NCBI GenBank assembly: GCA_902782235.1
Contig: CACZML010000001.1
Location: 1 to 64,000 of the forward strand
DNA from: Oscillospiraceae bacterium
Lineage (GTDB): Bacteria > Bacillota > Clostridia > Saccharofermentanales > Saccharofermentanaceae
Reading direction: 5' to 3'
Length of the DNA: 64,000 nt
Shown here: positions 17,619 to 26,229 of the stretch, in pieces
Layout: each line of letters starts with the position of its first letter
Numbering within the stretch: position 1 is the stretch's first letter
Position numbers and translations under genes: made by a program
The notes under the pieces: generated by a model
What the model was told of the DNA's origin: nothing
What the model saw: only the letters and a program-made list of their open reading frames with translations
Database searches by the model: none

Positions 17619-18956
17619 ATGAGTGATAGTGGAAAAAGACATTTCAGACTAAGCGGCGCCCAGACGATACTTTTGGGCTTTGTAGTATTGATCCTTGCAG
17701 GAGCCATACTTCTTATGCTTCCCTTCTCTTCGAGATCGGGAGAATGGACAAGCGTTACCGACGCTCTCTTTACGGCTACTTCGGCAAGCTGCGTTACCGG
17801 ACTGGTACTCTATGACACATGGACTCACTGGACATGGTTCGGCCAGCTCGTTATCCTCTCCCTGATCCAGATCGGCGGTATGGGCGTTGTCACCATGACG
17901 ACTGTCTTAAGCAAGCTCGTAGGCAAGAGGCTCGGCCTTCAGGCCAGGACCACGATGCAGGAAGCTGTATCTGCTCCGAACCTTGGCGAGATCATGAAAT
18001 ACACCAGGTTCATTTTCCTCGGATGTATCATTTTCGAGACTTTGGGAGCGGTAGCAATGTCTCCCGTATTCATCTCTGAATATGGCCCCGCAAAGGGCAT
18101 CTGGCTCTCAGTCTTCACATCCATCTCCGCATTCTGTAATGCAGGTTTTGACTTAAACGGCGCACACGGGGAGTTCTCCTCTATGACGCCTTACATGGAT
18201 AACCCTGTTATCGTTATAACTCTCGTATTCCTCATCCTCACGGGGGGCCTCGGCTTCCTTACATGGATGGATATCAGAAAGCACGGCTTTAAGTTCTACA
18301 AATACAGCACGCAGAGCAAGCTCATCCTCGTCATGGAAGTGATCCTTGTGCTGGTACCCATGGTCTATCTGTGGTTCGGTGAATATGGCGATTACCCTGC
18401 AGGCCCGAGATTCCTCGCATCACTTTTCCAGGCTGTAACGCCAAGAACTGCAGGCTTTAATACAACTGACTACAACAATTTCTCCGGCACAGGCGTAGTA
18501 ATGACTATTATCCTGATGCTCATAGGCGGCGCGCCGGGTTCTACGGCAGGCGGTATGAAGATCACTACGATCACGATCCTTTTCCTTACCATGCTCGCCT
18601 TCTTCAAGCGTGAGAAGTCACCGGCCATCTTTAAGCGCAGGATAACCACTGAAGCTATCTATGGCGCCGTTGCCGTCTGCATGCTCGATGTTATGCTCGC
18701 GGTATTAGGTTCCATGTCGATTGCCAAGATCGAACACCGTGCCTTCCTGACGGCGCTTTTCGAGAGCGCTTCCGCAGTTGGTACTGTAGGTCTTTCTATG
18801 GGCATCACTCCGGCATTGCATACTATTTCAAAGTTTATATTGATCATCTTGATGTACACGGGACGTGTGGGAGGCCTGACTCTCGTCTTTGCTGCCATAA
18901 CCAGAAAGTCGACAGGCAACAGGCAGTATCCCGCAGACAACATAGCGGTCGGTTAA
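17619..18956 (+). CDS. ktrB: TrkH/KtrB-type potassium transporter membrane subunit
   Basis: 445-residue multi-pass channel-like K+ uptake subunit. The four pore-loop glycine signatures of the superfamily are visible: TATSASCVTGLVL, SISAFCNAGFDLNG, AVTPRTAGFNTTDYN and ESASAVGTVGLSMG. It forms a dimer regulated by the cytosolic KtrA ring, whose gene follows 22 bases later. The N-terminus after the chosen ATG is short (MSDSGKRHFRLSGAQTI) and fits the family. There is no ribosome-binding site, and a good promoter ends 8 bases upstream, so translation may be leaderless. A start further in would lose the first membrane helix. Confidence 0.93.
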   Translation: MSDSGKRHFRLSGAQTILLGFVVLILAGAILLMLPFSSRSGEWTSVTDALFTATSASCVTGLVLYDTWTHWTWFGQLVILSLIQIGGMGVVTMTTVLSKLVGKRLGLQARTTMQEAVSAPNLGEIMKYTRFIFLGCIIFETLGAVAMSPVFISEYGPAKGIWLSVFTSISAFCNAGFDLNGAHGEFSSMTPYMDNPVIVITLVFLILTGGLGFLTWMDIRKHGFKFYKYSTQSKLILVMEVILVLVPMVYLWFGEYGDYPAGPRFLASLFQAVTPRTAGFNTTDYNNFSGTGVVMTIILMLIGGAPGSTAGGMKITTITILFLTMLAFFKREKSPAIFKRRITTEAIYGAVAVCMLDVMLAVLGSMSIAKIEHRAFLTALFESASAVGTVGLSMGITPALHTISKFILIILMYTGRVGGLTLVFAAITRKSTGNRQYPADNIAVG

Positions 18957-18978
18957 ACCGGCAGAAAGGAAACATTAT

Positions 18979-19632
18979 ATGAAGAGCGTACTCGTAATCG
19001 GAATCGGACGATTCGGCTATCACCTTATCGACCAGCTGAGCAAGGCAGGCGATGAGATCCTCGCAGTGGATTCTTCCGAGGAAAGATTGGAACCTGTATT
19101 GGGAATGGTTACAAGTTCCCTGATAGGTGATGCAACAAACGAGGCATTTATAAAGTCTTTGGGAGTTGAGAATTTCGATGTCTGCTTCGTAGCGATCGGC
19201 GACAACTTCCAGTCTTCACTCGAGACCACTTCCCTGCTCAAGGAATGCGGTGCTAAATATATCGTTGCAAGAGCTTCCAGATCAGTACAGAAGAAGTTCC
19301 TCCTTGCGACAGGCGCTGACTCCGTTGTCTTCCCTGAGAAGCAGCTCGCTGAATGGTCAGCTGTCCGTTACTGCTCCGCTGACGTTGTTGATTATCTTGA
19401 TTATCCGGGTGATTATTCGATCTTCGAAGTCAAAGTACCGGAAGCATGGATCGGCAAGAGCCTTGCTGAGCTCGGCATCAGGAACAAGCTTCATCTCAAT
19501 GTTCTCTCGATCAGGAGAGACGGCACTCCGACCCTTGAGTTCCCTGCAGACTTCGTCTTTATGGCGGGCGATACGGTAACAGTTTTCGGCGCCGACAAAG
19601 ACTTACAGAAGAACCTCGGCATTAAGTACTGA
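18979..19632 (+). CDS. ktrA: TrkA/KtrA-type potassium uptake regulator
   Basis: 217-residue cytosolic gating subunit of the Ktr potassium system. The RCK_N Rossmann domain begins LVIGIGRFGYHLIDQLSKAG with the nucleotide-binding GxGxxG pattern and the acidic residue after the second strand (ILAVDSSEERLE). The RCK_C ligand-binding domain (SIFEVKVPEAWIGKSLAELG) fills the C-terminal third. Family members bind ATP/ADP or NAD(H) and, in RCK_C, cyclic di-AMP in many Bacillota. It is the second gene of the ktrBA operon, has AAAGGA before its ATG, and is followed by a hairpin terminator. Confidence 0.94.
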   Translation: MKSVLVIGIGRFGYHLIDQLSKAGDEILAVDSSEERLEPVLGMVTSSLIGDATNEAFIKSLGVENFDVCFVAIGDNFQSSLETTSLLKECGAKYIVARASRSVQKKFLLATGADSVVFPEKQLAEWSAVRYCSADVVDYLDYPGDYSIFEVKVPEAWIGKSLAELGIRNKLHLNVLSIRRDGTPTLEFPADFVFMAGDTVTVFGADKDLQKNLGIKY

Positions 19633-19655
19633 AAAGTTTAATCTAAAAAAACTGT

Positions 19656-19689
19656 AAGGCGGTGTCTTCAAAAAGGCTCCGCCTTTTTT
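19656..19689 (+). terminator. Terminator after ktrA
   Basis: AAGGCGG ... CCGCCTT around a 16-base interior, then six T. It is the plus-strand end of the ktrBA transcript. Confidence 0.8.
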
Positions 19690-19890
19690 GTTCTGTAATT
19701 GCACTAGCTCCCAGGGTAAAGCTGTGTGTAATTTCCGATGATTTTGCCGTGTTTTCACGGGGTCGAAAACCTTGTTTATAGGGAACGGAAAAACTCATTT
19801 GAAGGCGTCGAAAAACACACCTACAGACATTTCTTCTTTTTTTCGCGTTTTTATCGATTTTGTCTGTAGGTGGTATTAAAACAGCACTCT
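19690..19890. other. Non-coding gap between the ktrA and ackA terminators with a 12-bp inverted repeat
   Basis: About 200 bp between two convergent terminators with no credible gene. CACCTACAGACA (19818-19829) and TGTCTGTAGGTG (19861-19872) form a perfect 12-bp inverted repeat around a T-rich 31-base loop. The tract GTCGAAAA occurs twice nearby. No promoter is evident. Confidence 0.6.
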
Positions 19891-19933
19891 TCACAATAAA
19901 ACAGGGCCGCCTCTTTTTAAGAGACAGCCCTGT
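19891..19933 (-). terminator. Terminator after ackA
   Basis: On the minus strand, ACAGGGCTGTCTCTT and AAGAGGCGGCCCTGT pair around a short A-rich loop, followed by TTTTATTG. It ends the pta-ackA transcript. Confidence 0.85.
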
Positions 19934-19957
19934 ATTATTGCGTGTAAGTATTAAAGA

Positions 19958-21154
19958 TTATTTAACGAGAGCTTCTGTTTCCTGTGCGATAGCGAGCTCT
20001 TCGTTTGTAGGGATAACGCAAACTGTTACCTTTGAAGAAGGCTTGGAGATGATTGCTTCCTTGCCTCTGAGGCCTGCGTTAACGGAATCGTCGAACTCAA
20101 CGCCCATGAACTCGAGGCCTTCACACATAGCCTTTCTCATGTGGTCTGTGTTCTCGCCGATGCCTGCTGTGAATACGATAACGTCAACACCGCCCATAGC
20201 AGCTGCATAAGAGCCGATGATCTTCTTGCCCTGGTAAGCGAACATGTCGAGTGCAAGTCTTGCTCTTTCGTTGCCTTCGTTAGCAGCCTTTTCGAGATCT
20301 CTGAAGTCGGAAGAAACACCGGAAACGCCCTGAACACCGGACTGCTTGTTGAGGAGGTTATCCATCTCATCAGCTGTGTATCTCTCGTTCTTCATAAGGA
20401 AAGGAACGATAGCGGGATCGATGTCACCTGTTCTTGTACCCATGCAGATACCTGCAAGAGGTGTAAGACCCATTGATGTATCCTGGCACTTGCCGTCCTT
20501 AACAGCAGCGAAAGAAGAACCGTTGCCGAGGTGGCATGTGATGATGCGGAGATCTTCATACTTCTTGCCGAGGAAATCAGCAACTCTGTGGCTTACATAA
20601 CGGTGGGATGTTCCGTGGAAACCATAGCGGCGGATGTCATACTTCTCGGAGATCTCATAAGGAAGAGCATATGTGTATGCCTTCGGGGGCATTGTCTGAT
20701 GGAATGCTGTATCGAATACTGCAACTTGAGGTGTGCCTGCAGGAAGAACGTCCTCGCATGCCTCAATACCGATGAGGTTTGCAGGGTTGTGCAAAGGTCC
20801 TAACGGGAAGCACTCTCTGATAACTCTCTTAACGTCGTCGTTAACGATAACTGAAGCGCTGTAGTACTTACCGCCGTGGAGTACTCTGTGACCTACAGCT
20901 GCGATCTCGGAAACGTCAGAGATTACGCCGTGCTCAGGATCAACGAGTGCATCGAGGATCATGCGGACAGCAACCTTGTGGTCAGGCATGGGTTCTGTTG
21001 AAACAAACTCATCCTTGCCGGCGGGCTTATATGTAAGCTTACCGTCGATTCCGATTCTCTCGGCATTACCCTTAGCAAGAACATCGCCTGTGTCGATGTC
21101 GAAAAGCTGGAACTTAGCGGAAGAGCTTCCGCAGTTGATTACTAAAATCTTCAT
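19958..21154 (-). CDS. ackA: Acetate kinase
   Basis: 398-residue ASKHA-fold kinase that converts acetyl phosphate and ADP to acetate and ATP. Signatures: VINCGSSSAKFQLFD at the N-terminus, AAVGHRVLHGGKYY, FDTAFHQTMP, RRYGFHGTSHRYVS, HLGNGSSFAAVKDG and VFTAGIGENTD. Full length. It is the second gene of the operon with pta, separated by 37 bases, and carries out the energy-yielding last step of acetate fermentation. A terminator follows directly. Confidence 0.97.
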   Translation of the reverse strand: MKILVINCGSSSAKFQLFDIDTGDVLAKGNAERIGIDGKLTYKPAGKDEFVSTEPMPDHKVAVRMILDALVDPEHGVISDVSEIAAVGHRVLHGGKYYSASVIVNDDVKRVIRECFPLGPLHNPANLIGIEACEDVLPAGTPQVAVFDTAFHQTMPPKAYTYALPYEISEKYDIRRYGFHGTSHRYVSHRVADFLGKKYEDLRIITCHLGNGSSFAAVKDGKCQDTSMGLTPLAGICMGTRTGDIDPAIVPFLMKNERYTADEMDNLLNKQSGVQGVSGVSSDFRDLEKAANEGNERARLALDMFAYQGKKIIGSYAAAMGGVDVIVFTAGIGENTDHMRKAMCEGLEFMGVEFDDSVNAGLRGKEAIISKPSSKVTVCVIPTNEELAIAQETEALVK

Positions 21155-21191
21155 AAGACTTTTCTCCTGTCTTTATACTTAACTGGTTTTA

Positions 21192-22280
21192 TCAGCCCTG
21201 TGCCTGAGCCTGAACAGCTGTGATAGCAACTGTACCAACGATATCGTCAGCATTGCATCCTCTGGAGAGGTCATTTACAGGAAGTGCGAGGCCCTGGAGG
21301 ACAGGTCCGTAAGCAGGAGCCTTAGCAAGTCTCTGAACGAGCTTGTAACCGATGTTGCCTGCTTCGAGTGAAGGGAATACCAATGTGTTAGCGTGGCCTG
21401 CAACCGGTGATCCGGGGGCCTTCAGCTGGCCGACTTCCTCAACGAGAGCTGCGTCGAGCTGAAGCTCGCCGTCAACTACGAGATCAGGATACTTCTCCTT
21501 AGCGATCTTAACAGCGTTGGATACCTTGTCTACGTCAGCGTGCTTTGCAGAACCGTAAGATGAATATGAGAGCATAGCTACCTTAGCGGGAGCGCCGATG
21601 AACTGCTCGAAAGACTCAGCGGAGAGCTTAGCGATCTCAGCGAGCTTAGCAGAATCTACGTCTGTGTTAACTGCGCAGTCAGCGAAAATGAAGAGACCAT
21701 GCTCACCGAGATCACAGTTAGGAACGTCCAAAAGGAAGAAGCCTGAAACGGAAGAAATGCCGGGCTTTGTCTTAAGGAGCTGGAGTGCAGGAAGGATCGT
21801 GTTGCCTGTGGAGTGGCATGCGCCGGATACAGCACCGTCAGCATCGCCGCACTTGCACATGAGGCATGCATAGTACATGTAGTCGGAGTTCATCTTCTCC
21901 TCAGCCTTCTCGGGTGTGATGCCCTTCTTCTGTGCGTCAGCGATGAGAGCAGCTGTCTCTTCCTCTGAAAGGCCCTTCTTCTCAGCCTTCTTCTTAGCAG
22001 CTGCTACCATGGTGTCTACACCACGGAGTTCAACGAACTTGTCGATGTACTTCTGCTTGTTGGGATCGTTGAAAGGGTCAACAAGTGTTGCGCCTGTAAT
22101 ATCAAAACCTTCGGAGTTCTTAGCGATCTCGTCGGGTGTACCGATAATGATAAGATTTGCCATATCTGCCTTAAGGATCTTCTCGGCAGCCTCAAAAGTT
22201 CTCTTGTCCATAGACTCAGGAAGAACGATAGTCTTCTTGTCTGCTTTTGCCCTGGCCATGATGTCATCAATAAATGCCAT
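21192..22280 (-). CDS. pta: Phosphate acetyltransferase
   Basis: 362-residue short-form Pta, which converts acetyl-CoA and phosphate to acetyl phosphate and CoA. It shows IVLPESMDKRTFEAAEKI, CLMCKCGDADGAVSGA, VAMLSYSSYGSAKHADVDKV, DGELQLDAALV, GHANTLVFPSLEAGNIGYKLVQR and the C-terminal GLALPVNDLSRGC. The family lysine and arginine around the CoA site lie in the last two segments. It has an AAAGGAGATG ribosome site and a clear promoter (TTGAAA, 17 bp, TATACT). With ackA it forms the standard acetate pathway of fermentative Clostridia. Confidence 0.97.
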   Translation of the reverse strand: MAFIDDIMARAKADKKTIVLPESMDKRTFEAAEKILKADMANLIIIGTPDEIAKNSEGFDITGATLVDPFNDPNKQKYIDKFVELRGVDTMVAAAKKKAEKKGLSEEETAALIADAQKKGITPEKAEEKMNSDYMYYACLMCKCGDADGAVSGACHSTGNTILPALQLLKTKPGISSVSGFFLLDVPNCDLGEHGLFIFADCAVNTDVDSAKLAEIAKLSAESFEQFIGAPAKVAMLSYSSYGSAKHADVDKVSNAVKIAKEKYPDLVVDGELQLDAALVEEVGQLKAPGSPVAGHANTLVFPSLEAGNIGYKLVQRLAKAPAYGPVLQGLALPVNDLSRGCNADDIVGTVAITAVQAQAQG

Positions 22281-22317
22281 ATATATTCATCTCCTTTTGG
22301 AATTTTTAGTCGTCAAA

Positions 22318-22346
22318 AGTATACTCGTAAACCTATATTATTTCAA
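22318..22346 (-). promoter_or_regulatory. pta-ackA promoter
   Basis: On the minus strand TTGAAA (22346-22341), a 17-base spacer and TATACT (22323-22318) give near-consensus sigma-A boxes 38 bases before the pta ATG. Confidence 0.75.
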
Positions 22347-22362
22347 ACAATAAATAAGGGTT

Positions 22363-23712
22363 TTATGAAGTAACGAGACGGGTGCTGAAATTCTCCCTCG
22401 CATAGAAGACATATCTCTCGCCCTCTTCCCTGAAGATCATGTAAAGAGCAGGGCTCGTAGACTTGGTTGCAACCCTCTTGCCGAGCGTGTCGGTAAGCCT
22501 CTCGTAGAGGTCCTTGTCGCCCATGCAGTAAGCGATCCTCATGCCGTCTGTATAAGCACCCATGGCCTCAACACCCGAATAGTTGCCTGTCAGCATTACA
22601 AACTCGGAATATATCCTTCCGTTATTCATGACGTTGCCCTTAAACTCGGCATAGGACTCGCTGTCAAGCTCGTTTACCTCAGCTAAGTTCTTCATGGTCT
22701 TAACATTCTGGGCAATATCGATCGAACCGATATTCTTTCCGGTGTAAATGTAATCACCGCAGTCCTGTGCTCCGGAAGTCGCATAAGCATAGAAGGAATA
22801 ACCTCCGCCTGCAAATCCGTCCTTTACGGCTTTCAGCGCCTTCTCGTAAGCACCTGCTGCTATAAGACCGTTTGTCTCCAGGTCCCTTATAAGTCTGAGA
22901 TTGAGATTGGACAGCAAAACGCCTTCAACATCTTCCATCTCCTCTTTGCTGTCGACCAGTTCGCTGTCGGAATCTCCCGAGAGCGTTCCGTAGCGCTGCT
23001 CCAGGGAACCTGCGTCACCTTCCTTGATGCTGCTTGTGTCTTCAAGCGCAACATAGAGCGTATCCGCATATTTGGCAACTGAGATCTTCTCAGGCTTAAG
23101 TTTTCCCTCGTTATCGAAAAGTGCCTCAATAAGGATCTTGATCTCCTTATAGTCAGGCTCACTTCCGTATGTGACATAGTATTCGAGCATCGCATCGAGC
23201 CAGTCGATCATGGCAGAAACGGTAACCACTTCTCCGGCCTTTGAAGGATCCTTATAAACATATGCCCTGTAAGAACCGTCAGGAAGCTGGAATTTCTTTA
23301 TAACAGCTTCTTTAACAGCTACGGCATTATTTCGGTCTCCTGCCCTGACATAACATTTAAGGAGCAGAGCCTGATCTGACAGTCCGTAGATCCCGGAATT
23401 AACCGCTTCCTCTGATACAAGGCGGCCTGCGATCGTATAGGAGGTAGCTGCGAGAACGCCGTCGCCGCCCTTCTCGACAATTAGCTTTTTGGATCTTGAA
23501 TAGAGATAATCGCTTACGATGTTATTGCCTGCAGCAAGGCTCGTCCACTCGTAACTCAAATGCGCAGGCTCGGTGATCTTGATCTTGTTGCCGCCGCCGA
23601 ATCTTCCGGAATAAAACATATAGAAAACGGTAGCGCCAAGAACAAGCGCGATTATTATCGCCCACGTTACGATCTTGCTGGTAGTAAATCCCGCGATTTC
23701 CTTGCGTTGCAT
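22363..23712 (-). CDS. Membrane-anchored (alpha/alpha)-barrel glycosidase-like protein
   Basis: 449 residues from the ATG at 23712 (AAGGCGGAG lies just upstream; a further in-frame start at 23748 is less likely). One membrane helix near residues 11-33 (VTWAIIIALVLGATVFYMFY) is followed by an outer domain rich in paired helices with repeats such as GLSDQALLLKCYVRAGDRNNAV and MIDWLDAMLEYYVTYG, the style of six-hairpin glycosidases such as GH8 and GH88. A poorly conserved acidic insertion lies in the middle. I cannot point to a proven catalytic acid, so enzymatic activity is uncertain. It is transcribed away from tmcAL from a shared divergent promoter region and lies downstream of no other gene. 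Confidence 0.65.
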   Translation of the reverse strand: MQRKEIAGFTTSKIVTWAIIIALVLGATVFYMFYSGRFGGGNKIKITEPAHLSYEWTSLAAGNNIVSDYLYSRSKKLIVEKGGDGVLAATSYTIAGRLVSEEAVNSGIYGLSDQALLLKCYVRAGDRNNAVAVKEAVIKKFQLPDGSYRAYVYKDPSKAGEVVTVSAMIDWLDAMLEYYVTYGSEPDYKEIKILIEALFDNEGKLKPEKISVAKYADTLYVALEDTSSIKEGDAGSLEQRYGTLSGDSDSELVDSKEEMEDVEGVLLSNLNLRLIRDLETNGLIAAGAYEKALKAVKDGFAGGGYSFYAYATSGAQDCGDYIYTGKNIGSIDIAQNVKTMKNLAEVNELDSESYAEFKGNVMNNGRIYSEFVMLTGNYSGVEAMGAYTDGMRIAYCMGDKDLYERLTDTLGKRVATKSTSPALYMIFREEGERYVFYARENFSTRLVTS

Positions 23713-23736
23713 AAACTCCGCCTTATGAAATATAAT
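23707..23736 (+). promoter_or_regulatory. tmcAL promoter
   Basis: TTGCAT (23707-23712), an 18-base spacer and TATAAT (23731-23736), 44 bases ahead of the TTG start. The -35 box lies over the start codon of the divergent gene. Confidence 0.55.
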
Positions 23737-23756
23737 CTTTACAACCAAAGATTATA
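23731..23756. promoter_or_regulatory. Perfect 10-bp inverted repeat carrying back-to-back -10 boxes
   Basis: TATAATCTTT (23731-23740) and AAAGATTATA (23747-23756) around 6 bases. Each arm holds a TATAAT: the left arm is read to the right for tmcAL, the right arm to the left for the glycosidase-like gene. The two -10 boxes therefore face away from each other with overlapping initiation regions. Confidence 0.6.
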
Positions 23757-23780
23757 CCAAAAGCAGAGGATTTACATAAA

Positions 23781-25064
23781 TTGCGGGTTATAGGAATTGT
23801 TGCGGAATTTAATCCATTTCATAACGGTCACGAGTACCTGATCAAAGAGGCCCGTAAGATCGTAAATGACCCCAGGGCAATAGTTATGCCCGTTATCTCC
23901 GGCTTTTTTACCCAGCGTGGTCTTCCCGCAATATGCCCGCCTTCCGTCCGTGCGAGACAGGCGCTCTTATGCGGCGCTGATGTTGTGCTCGAACTCCCCT
24001 TCAGTTTCTCCTGCGCACCATCTTCAAGATTTGCCGAAGGCGCCATCTCGGAACTCATATCAACCGGTGTCGTAACCGACATCGCATTCGGCGTTGATAC
24101 GGACGATACAGATCTTCTTAAGAAGCTGGCAGAGATAGACTTCACCGGTGAAGAATTCAACAACAAACTTAACGGATATATCTCAACAGGCATCAGCTTC
24201 CCGCAGGCAAGAGCTCAGGCCATCATGGATCTGGCAAAGGCTCAGGGCATCGAAGGCGATCTGGACAAGGCACTTGCAAGCCCCAATTCGATCCTTGCTC
24301 TGGATTATCTTGTCGCTCTTAAGAAGTTCGATAAGAAAACCAGGATCAATATCATCATGATAAGACGCGAAGGTGACGGCTATCACCAGGCTGATGCGGC
24401 CGGCGATTTCGCGAGCGCCACAGCGATCCGCAAGTTAATATCCGGAACCGCTGATACTTTCAGCAGATCCGAGATCGCATCCAGACTCACAGGTCTTATG
24501 CCCGATATGGCTCTGGGCGTTATGCTCGCAGCCAATTCAAGCGGAGTCTTCAGCTTCCCCGGCTATGTTGATTACATCAGGGACTGTATGCTGAAAGCCG
24601 CAGGCACCTCCATCGGCAACACCGCCTACATGACAGATGACCTGTCTGGCTACATAAAGAATTTTGCAAATGATATAAGACCTGACACTATACCTGATGA
24701 CGATCATGACCTTAAGGTTTTCGAGAGCAGGATATCGACCAAAAGATATACACTGTCCAGGATCGAGCGCGCCCTCGCGAGCCTTATTGCCGGACAGGAT
24801 GAATCATGCCTTGCGATCAAGCGTCCGCCCTACATCAGGGTTCTTGGCTTCAACCAGGAAGGCAAATATTGTCTTAAGATAATGGGAAAGTGTGCCAGAG
24901 TTCCTGTCATCAACAGGCCTTCTGACTGTCTGGAGCTTCAGTCATCAAATGAAGCTCTCAAAAAGATATTCGAGCTCGACATGAGAGCTGCTTCAGCCGG
25001 CTGGAAACTCTATGGCCGCGATACTGCAGCTGAGTGGGAATCAATACCCGTAATCGTTAAATAA
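23781..25064 (+). CDS. tmcAL: tRNA(Met) cytidine acetate ligase (TmcAL)
   Basis: 427-residue YlbM/TmcAL-family nucleotidyltransferase that adenylates acetate and acetylates the wobble cytidine of elongator tRNA-Met. The N-terminal motif GIVAEFNPFHNGHEYLIKEA (with the nucleotidyltransferase HxGH) is diagnostic; PVISGFFTQRGLPAICPPSVRA and FASATAIRKLISG follow. The start codon is TTG at 23781 with AGAGGA 10 bases upstream; the family N-terminus (MRVIGIVAEFNPFH) begins right there and no ATG is near. It stands alone and is convergent with rpsT. Confidence 0.93.
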   Translation: MRVIGIVAEFNPFHNGHEYLIKEARKIVNDPRAIVMPVISGFFTQRGLPAICPPSVRARQALLCGADVVLELPFSFSCAPSSRFAEGAISELISTGVVTDIAFGVDTDDTDLLKKLAEIDFTGEEFNNKLNGYISTGISFPQARAQAIMDLAKAQGIEGDLDKALASPNSILALDYLVALKKFDKKTRINIIMIRREGDGYHQADAAGDFASATAIRKLISGTADTFSRSEIASRLTGLMPDMALGVMLAANSSGVFSFPGYVDYIRDCMLKAAGTSIGNTAYMTDDLSGYIKNFANDIRPDTIPDDDHDLKVFESRISTKRYTLSRIERALASLIAGQDESCLAIKRPPYIRVLGFNQEGKYCLKIMGKCARVPVINRPSDCLELQSSNEALKKIFELDMRAASAGWKLYGRDTAAEWESIPVIVK

Positions 25065-25068
25065 GCAG

Positions 25069-25103
25069 AATAAAACCGTCCGCCGGCAAATACCGACAGA
25101 CGG
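25069..25103 (-). terminator. Terminator after rpsT
   Basis: On the minus strand, CCGTC and GACGG close an imperfect GC-rich stem (25103-25076) followed by TTTTATT. It may also slow plus-strand transcripts from tmcAL. Confidence 0.65.
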
Positions 25104-25128
25104 CTCTTGTTATTCTCTCAAAAACTAA

Positions 25129-25389
25129 TTAAGCCTTAGCAGCGTTAGCAGCCTTAGCAAGTCTGGACTTTGTTCTGGAAGCTGCGTTCTTGCTCATGTG
25201 GCCCTTAGCAGCAGCCTGGTCCAATGCCTTCTGTGTAGACTTGATTGTAGCATCAAGATTCTCGCCGTTAGCGATATCAGCCTTTGCCTTCTTAACAGTT
25301 GTGCGGATAGCACTCTTCTTGCTCTTATTGGCAGCAGCCTTCTTCTCGGAAACGCTTACACGCTTGATAGCTGATTTAATATTAGGCAT
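25129..25389 (-). CDS. rpsT: 30S ribosomal protein S20
   Basis: 86-residue basic helical protein of the small ribosomal subunit, binding 16S rRNA. MPNIKSAIKRVSVSEKKAAANKSKKSA at the N-terminus and KGHMSKNAASRTKSRLAKAAN at the C-terminus are the family ends. The codon choice is strongly biased, as in highly expressed genes. AAGGAG lies 11 bases before the ATG, and a near-consensus promoter overlaps the 3' end of the upstream methyltransferase gene. Confidence 0.97.
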   Translation of the reverse strand: MPNIKSAIKRVSVSEKKAAANKSKKSAIRTTVKKAKADIANGENLDATIKSTQKALDQAAAKGHMSKNAASRTKSRLAKAANAAKA

Positions 25390-25433
25390 CTCGTTCTCTC
25401 CTTTTTAGAGTTATATCTTCAAATTACCGAAGA

Positions 25434-25462
25434 ATTGTATCACGATTGTATTTTATTCGCAA
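25434..25462 (-). promoter_or_regulatory. rpsT promoter
   Basis: On the minus strand TTGCGA (25462-25457), a 17-base spacer, TACAAT (25439-25434). The -35 box lies inside the last codons of the upstream gene. Confidence 0.7.
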
Positions 25463-26172
25463 GCCTTTGTTGCTTCATAAAGTCCTATACTTGCGGCAAT
25501 TGTAATATTGAGGCTGTCGATGTTGGACGAATGCTCGATCCTGATGGGCCGGCCGATGTTTTTAAACGCCGGATCAAGGCCTGTCGCCTCGTTTCCCATA
25601 ATGAGCGAAAACGGTTTATTTATGGTCGTTTCCTGAAGTTTTGTACTGCCGTCGAGCATGAACGGATAAAGATTGTTCTCAGGGAACCTCTTCTGGTATT
25701 CGGAGAACTCGTCGAAAACTTCGATATTCACGCTGGCGCATGCACCCATGGACGCTCTTATCGTCCTGGGGTCACAGGGATCGGCTGAAGTCTTTCCCAC
25801 AATGGCAATATCAGTAACGCCGAATCCAAGGCAGCTCCTGACGATCGTGCCCAGGTTGCCGCAGTTGGACGGATTAACAAGGACCATGTGGTTGCCGTCG
25901 CGGATCTTTACCTTCTGCTTCTCTATCACAACGATCACAAAGCAGTTATCCTTTTTGGAGAGGATATTAAAAGGCTTCTCTTCCGTTGATACCGGGATGT
26001 CGCTGCCGCAGATGGTCCTGATCTTAGCGATCGTTTCCTCCGATCTGAAGCCCGGATGAAGGATCACAGCCCTTACAACTTCTCTCTTTTTGAGAAGATA
26101 TTCCATTGCAACGGTTGCGCCCAATCCGTATGTGTATATATTGTCGCTTTTGTAACTGGTAACTTTAATCAA
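25453..26172 (-). CDS. TrmH/SpoU-family RNA 2'-O-methyltransferase
   Basis: 239-residue SPOUT methyltransferase acting on rRNA or tRNA with S-adenosylmethionine. The three SpoU motifs are clear: VLVNPSNCGNLGTIVRSCLG (motif 1, with the N and R), SLIMGNEATGLDP (motif 2, knot entry) and HSSNIDSLNITIAASIGLYEA (motif 3). An N-terminal substrate-binding part of about 95 residues precedes them. The start is TTG at 26172 (AGGA 10 bases upstream). The specific RNA target cannot be read from sequence. It shares a divergent region with the DUF4870-type gene that contains an 18-bp palindrome. Confidence 0.9.
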   Translation of the reverse strand: MIKVTSYKSDNIYTYGLGATVAMEYLLKKREVVRAVILHPGFRSEETIAKIRTICGSDIPVSTEEKPFNILSKKDNCFVIVVIEKQKVKIRDGNHMVLVNPSNCGNLGTIVRSCLGFGVTDIAIVGKTSADPCDPRTIRASMGACASVNIEVFDEFSEYQKRFPENNLYPFMLDGSTKLQETTINKPFSLIMGNEATGLDPAFKNIGRPIRIEHSSNIDSLNITIAASIGLYEATKACE

Positions 26173-26229
26173 AATGTCTTGTTCCTGTCTAATATTTATA
26201 TGATATTATAACTTAAGCGGTTAATAATT

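Noticed and set aside
19643-19894. 83-codon minus-strand open frame between ktrA and ackA
   Set aside because: It crosses the ktrA terminator and both arms of the inverted repeat, has no ribosome site and no family resemblance.
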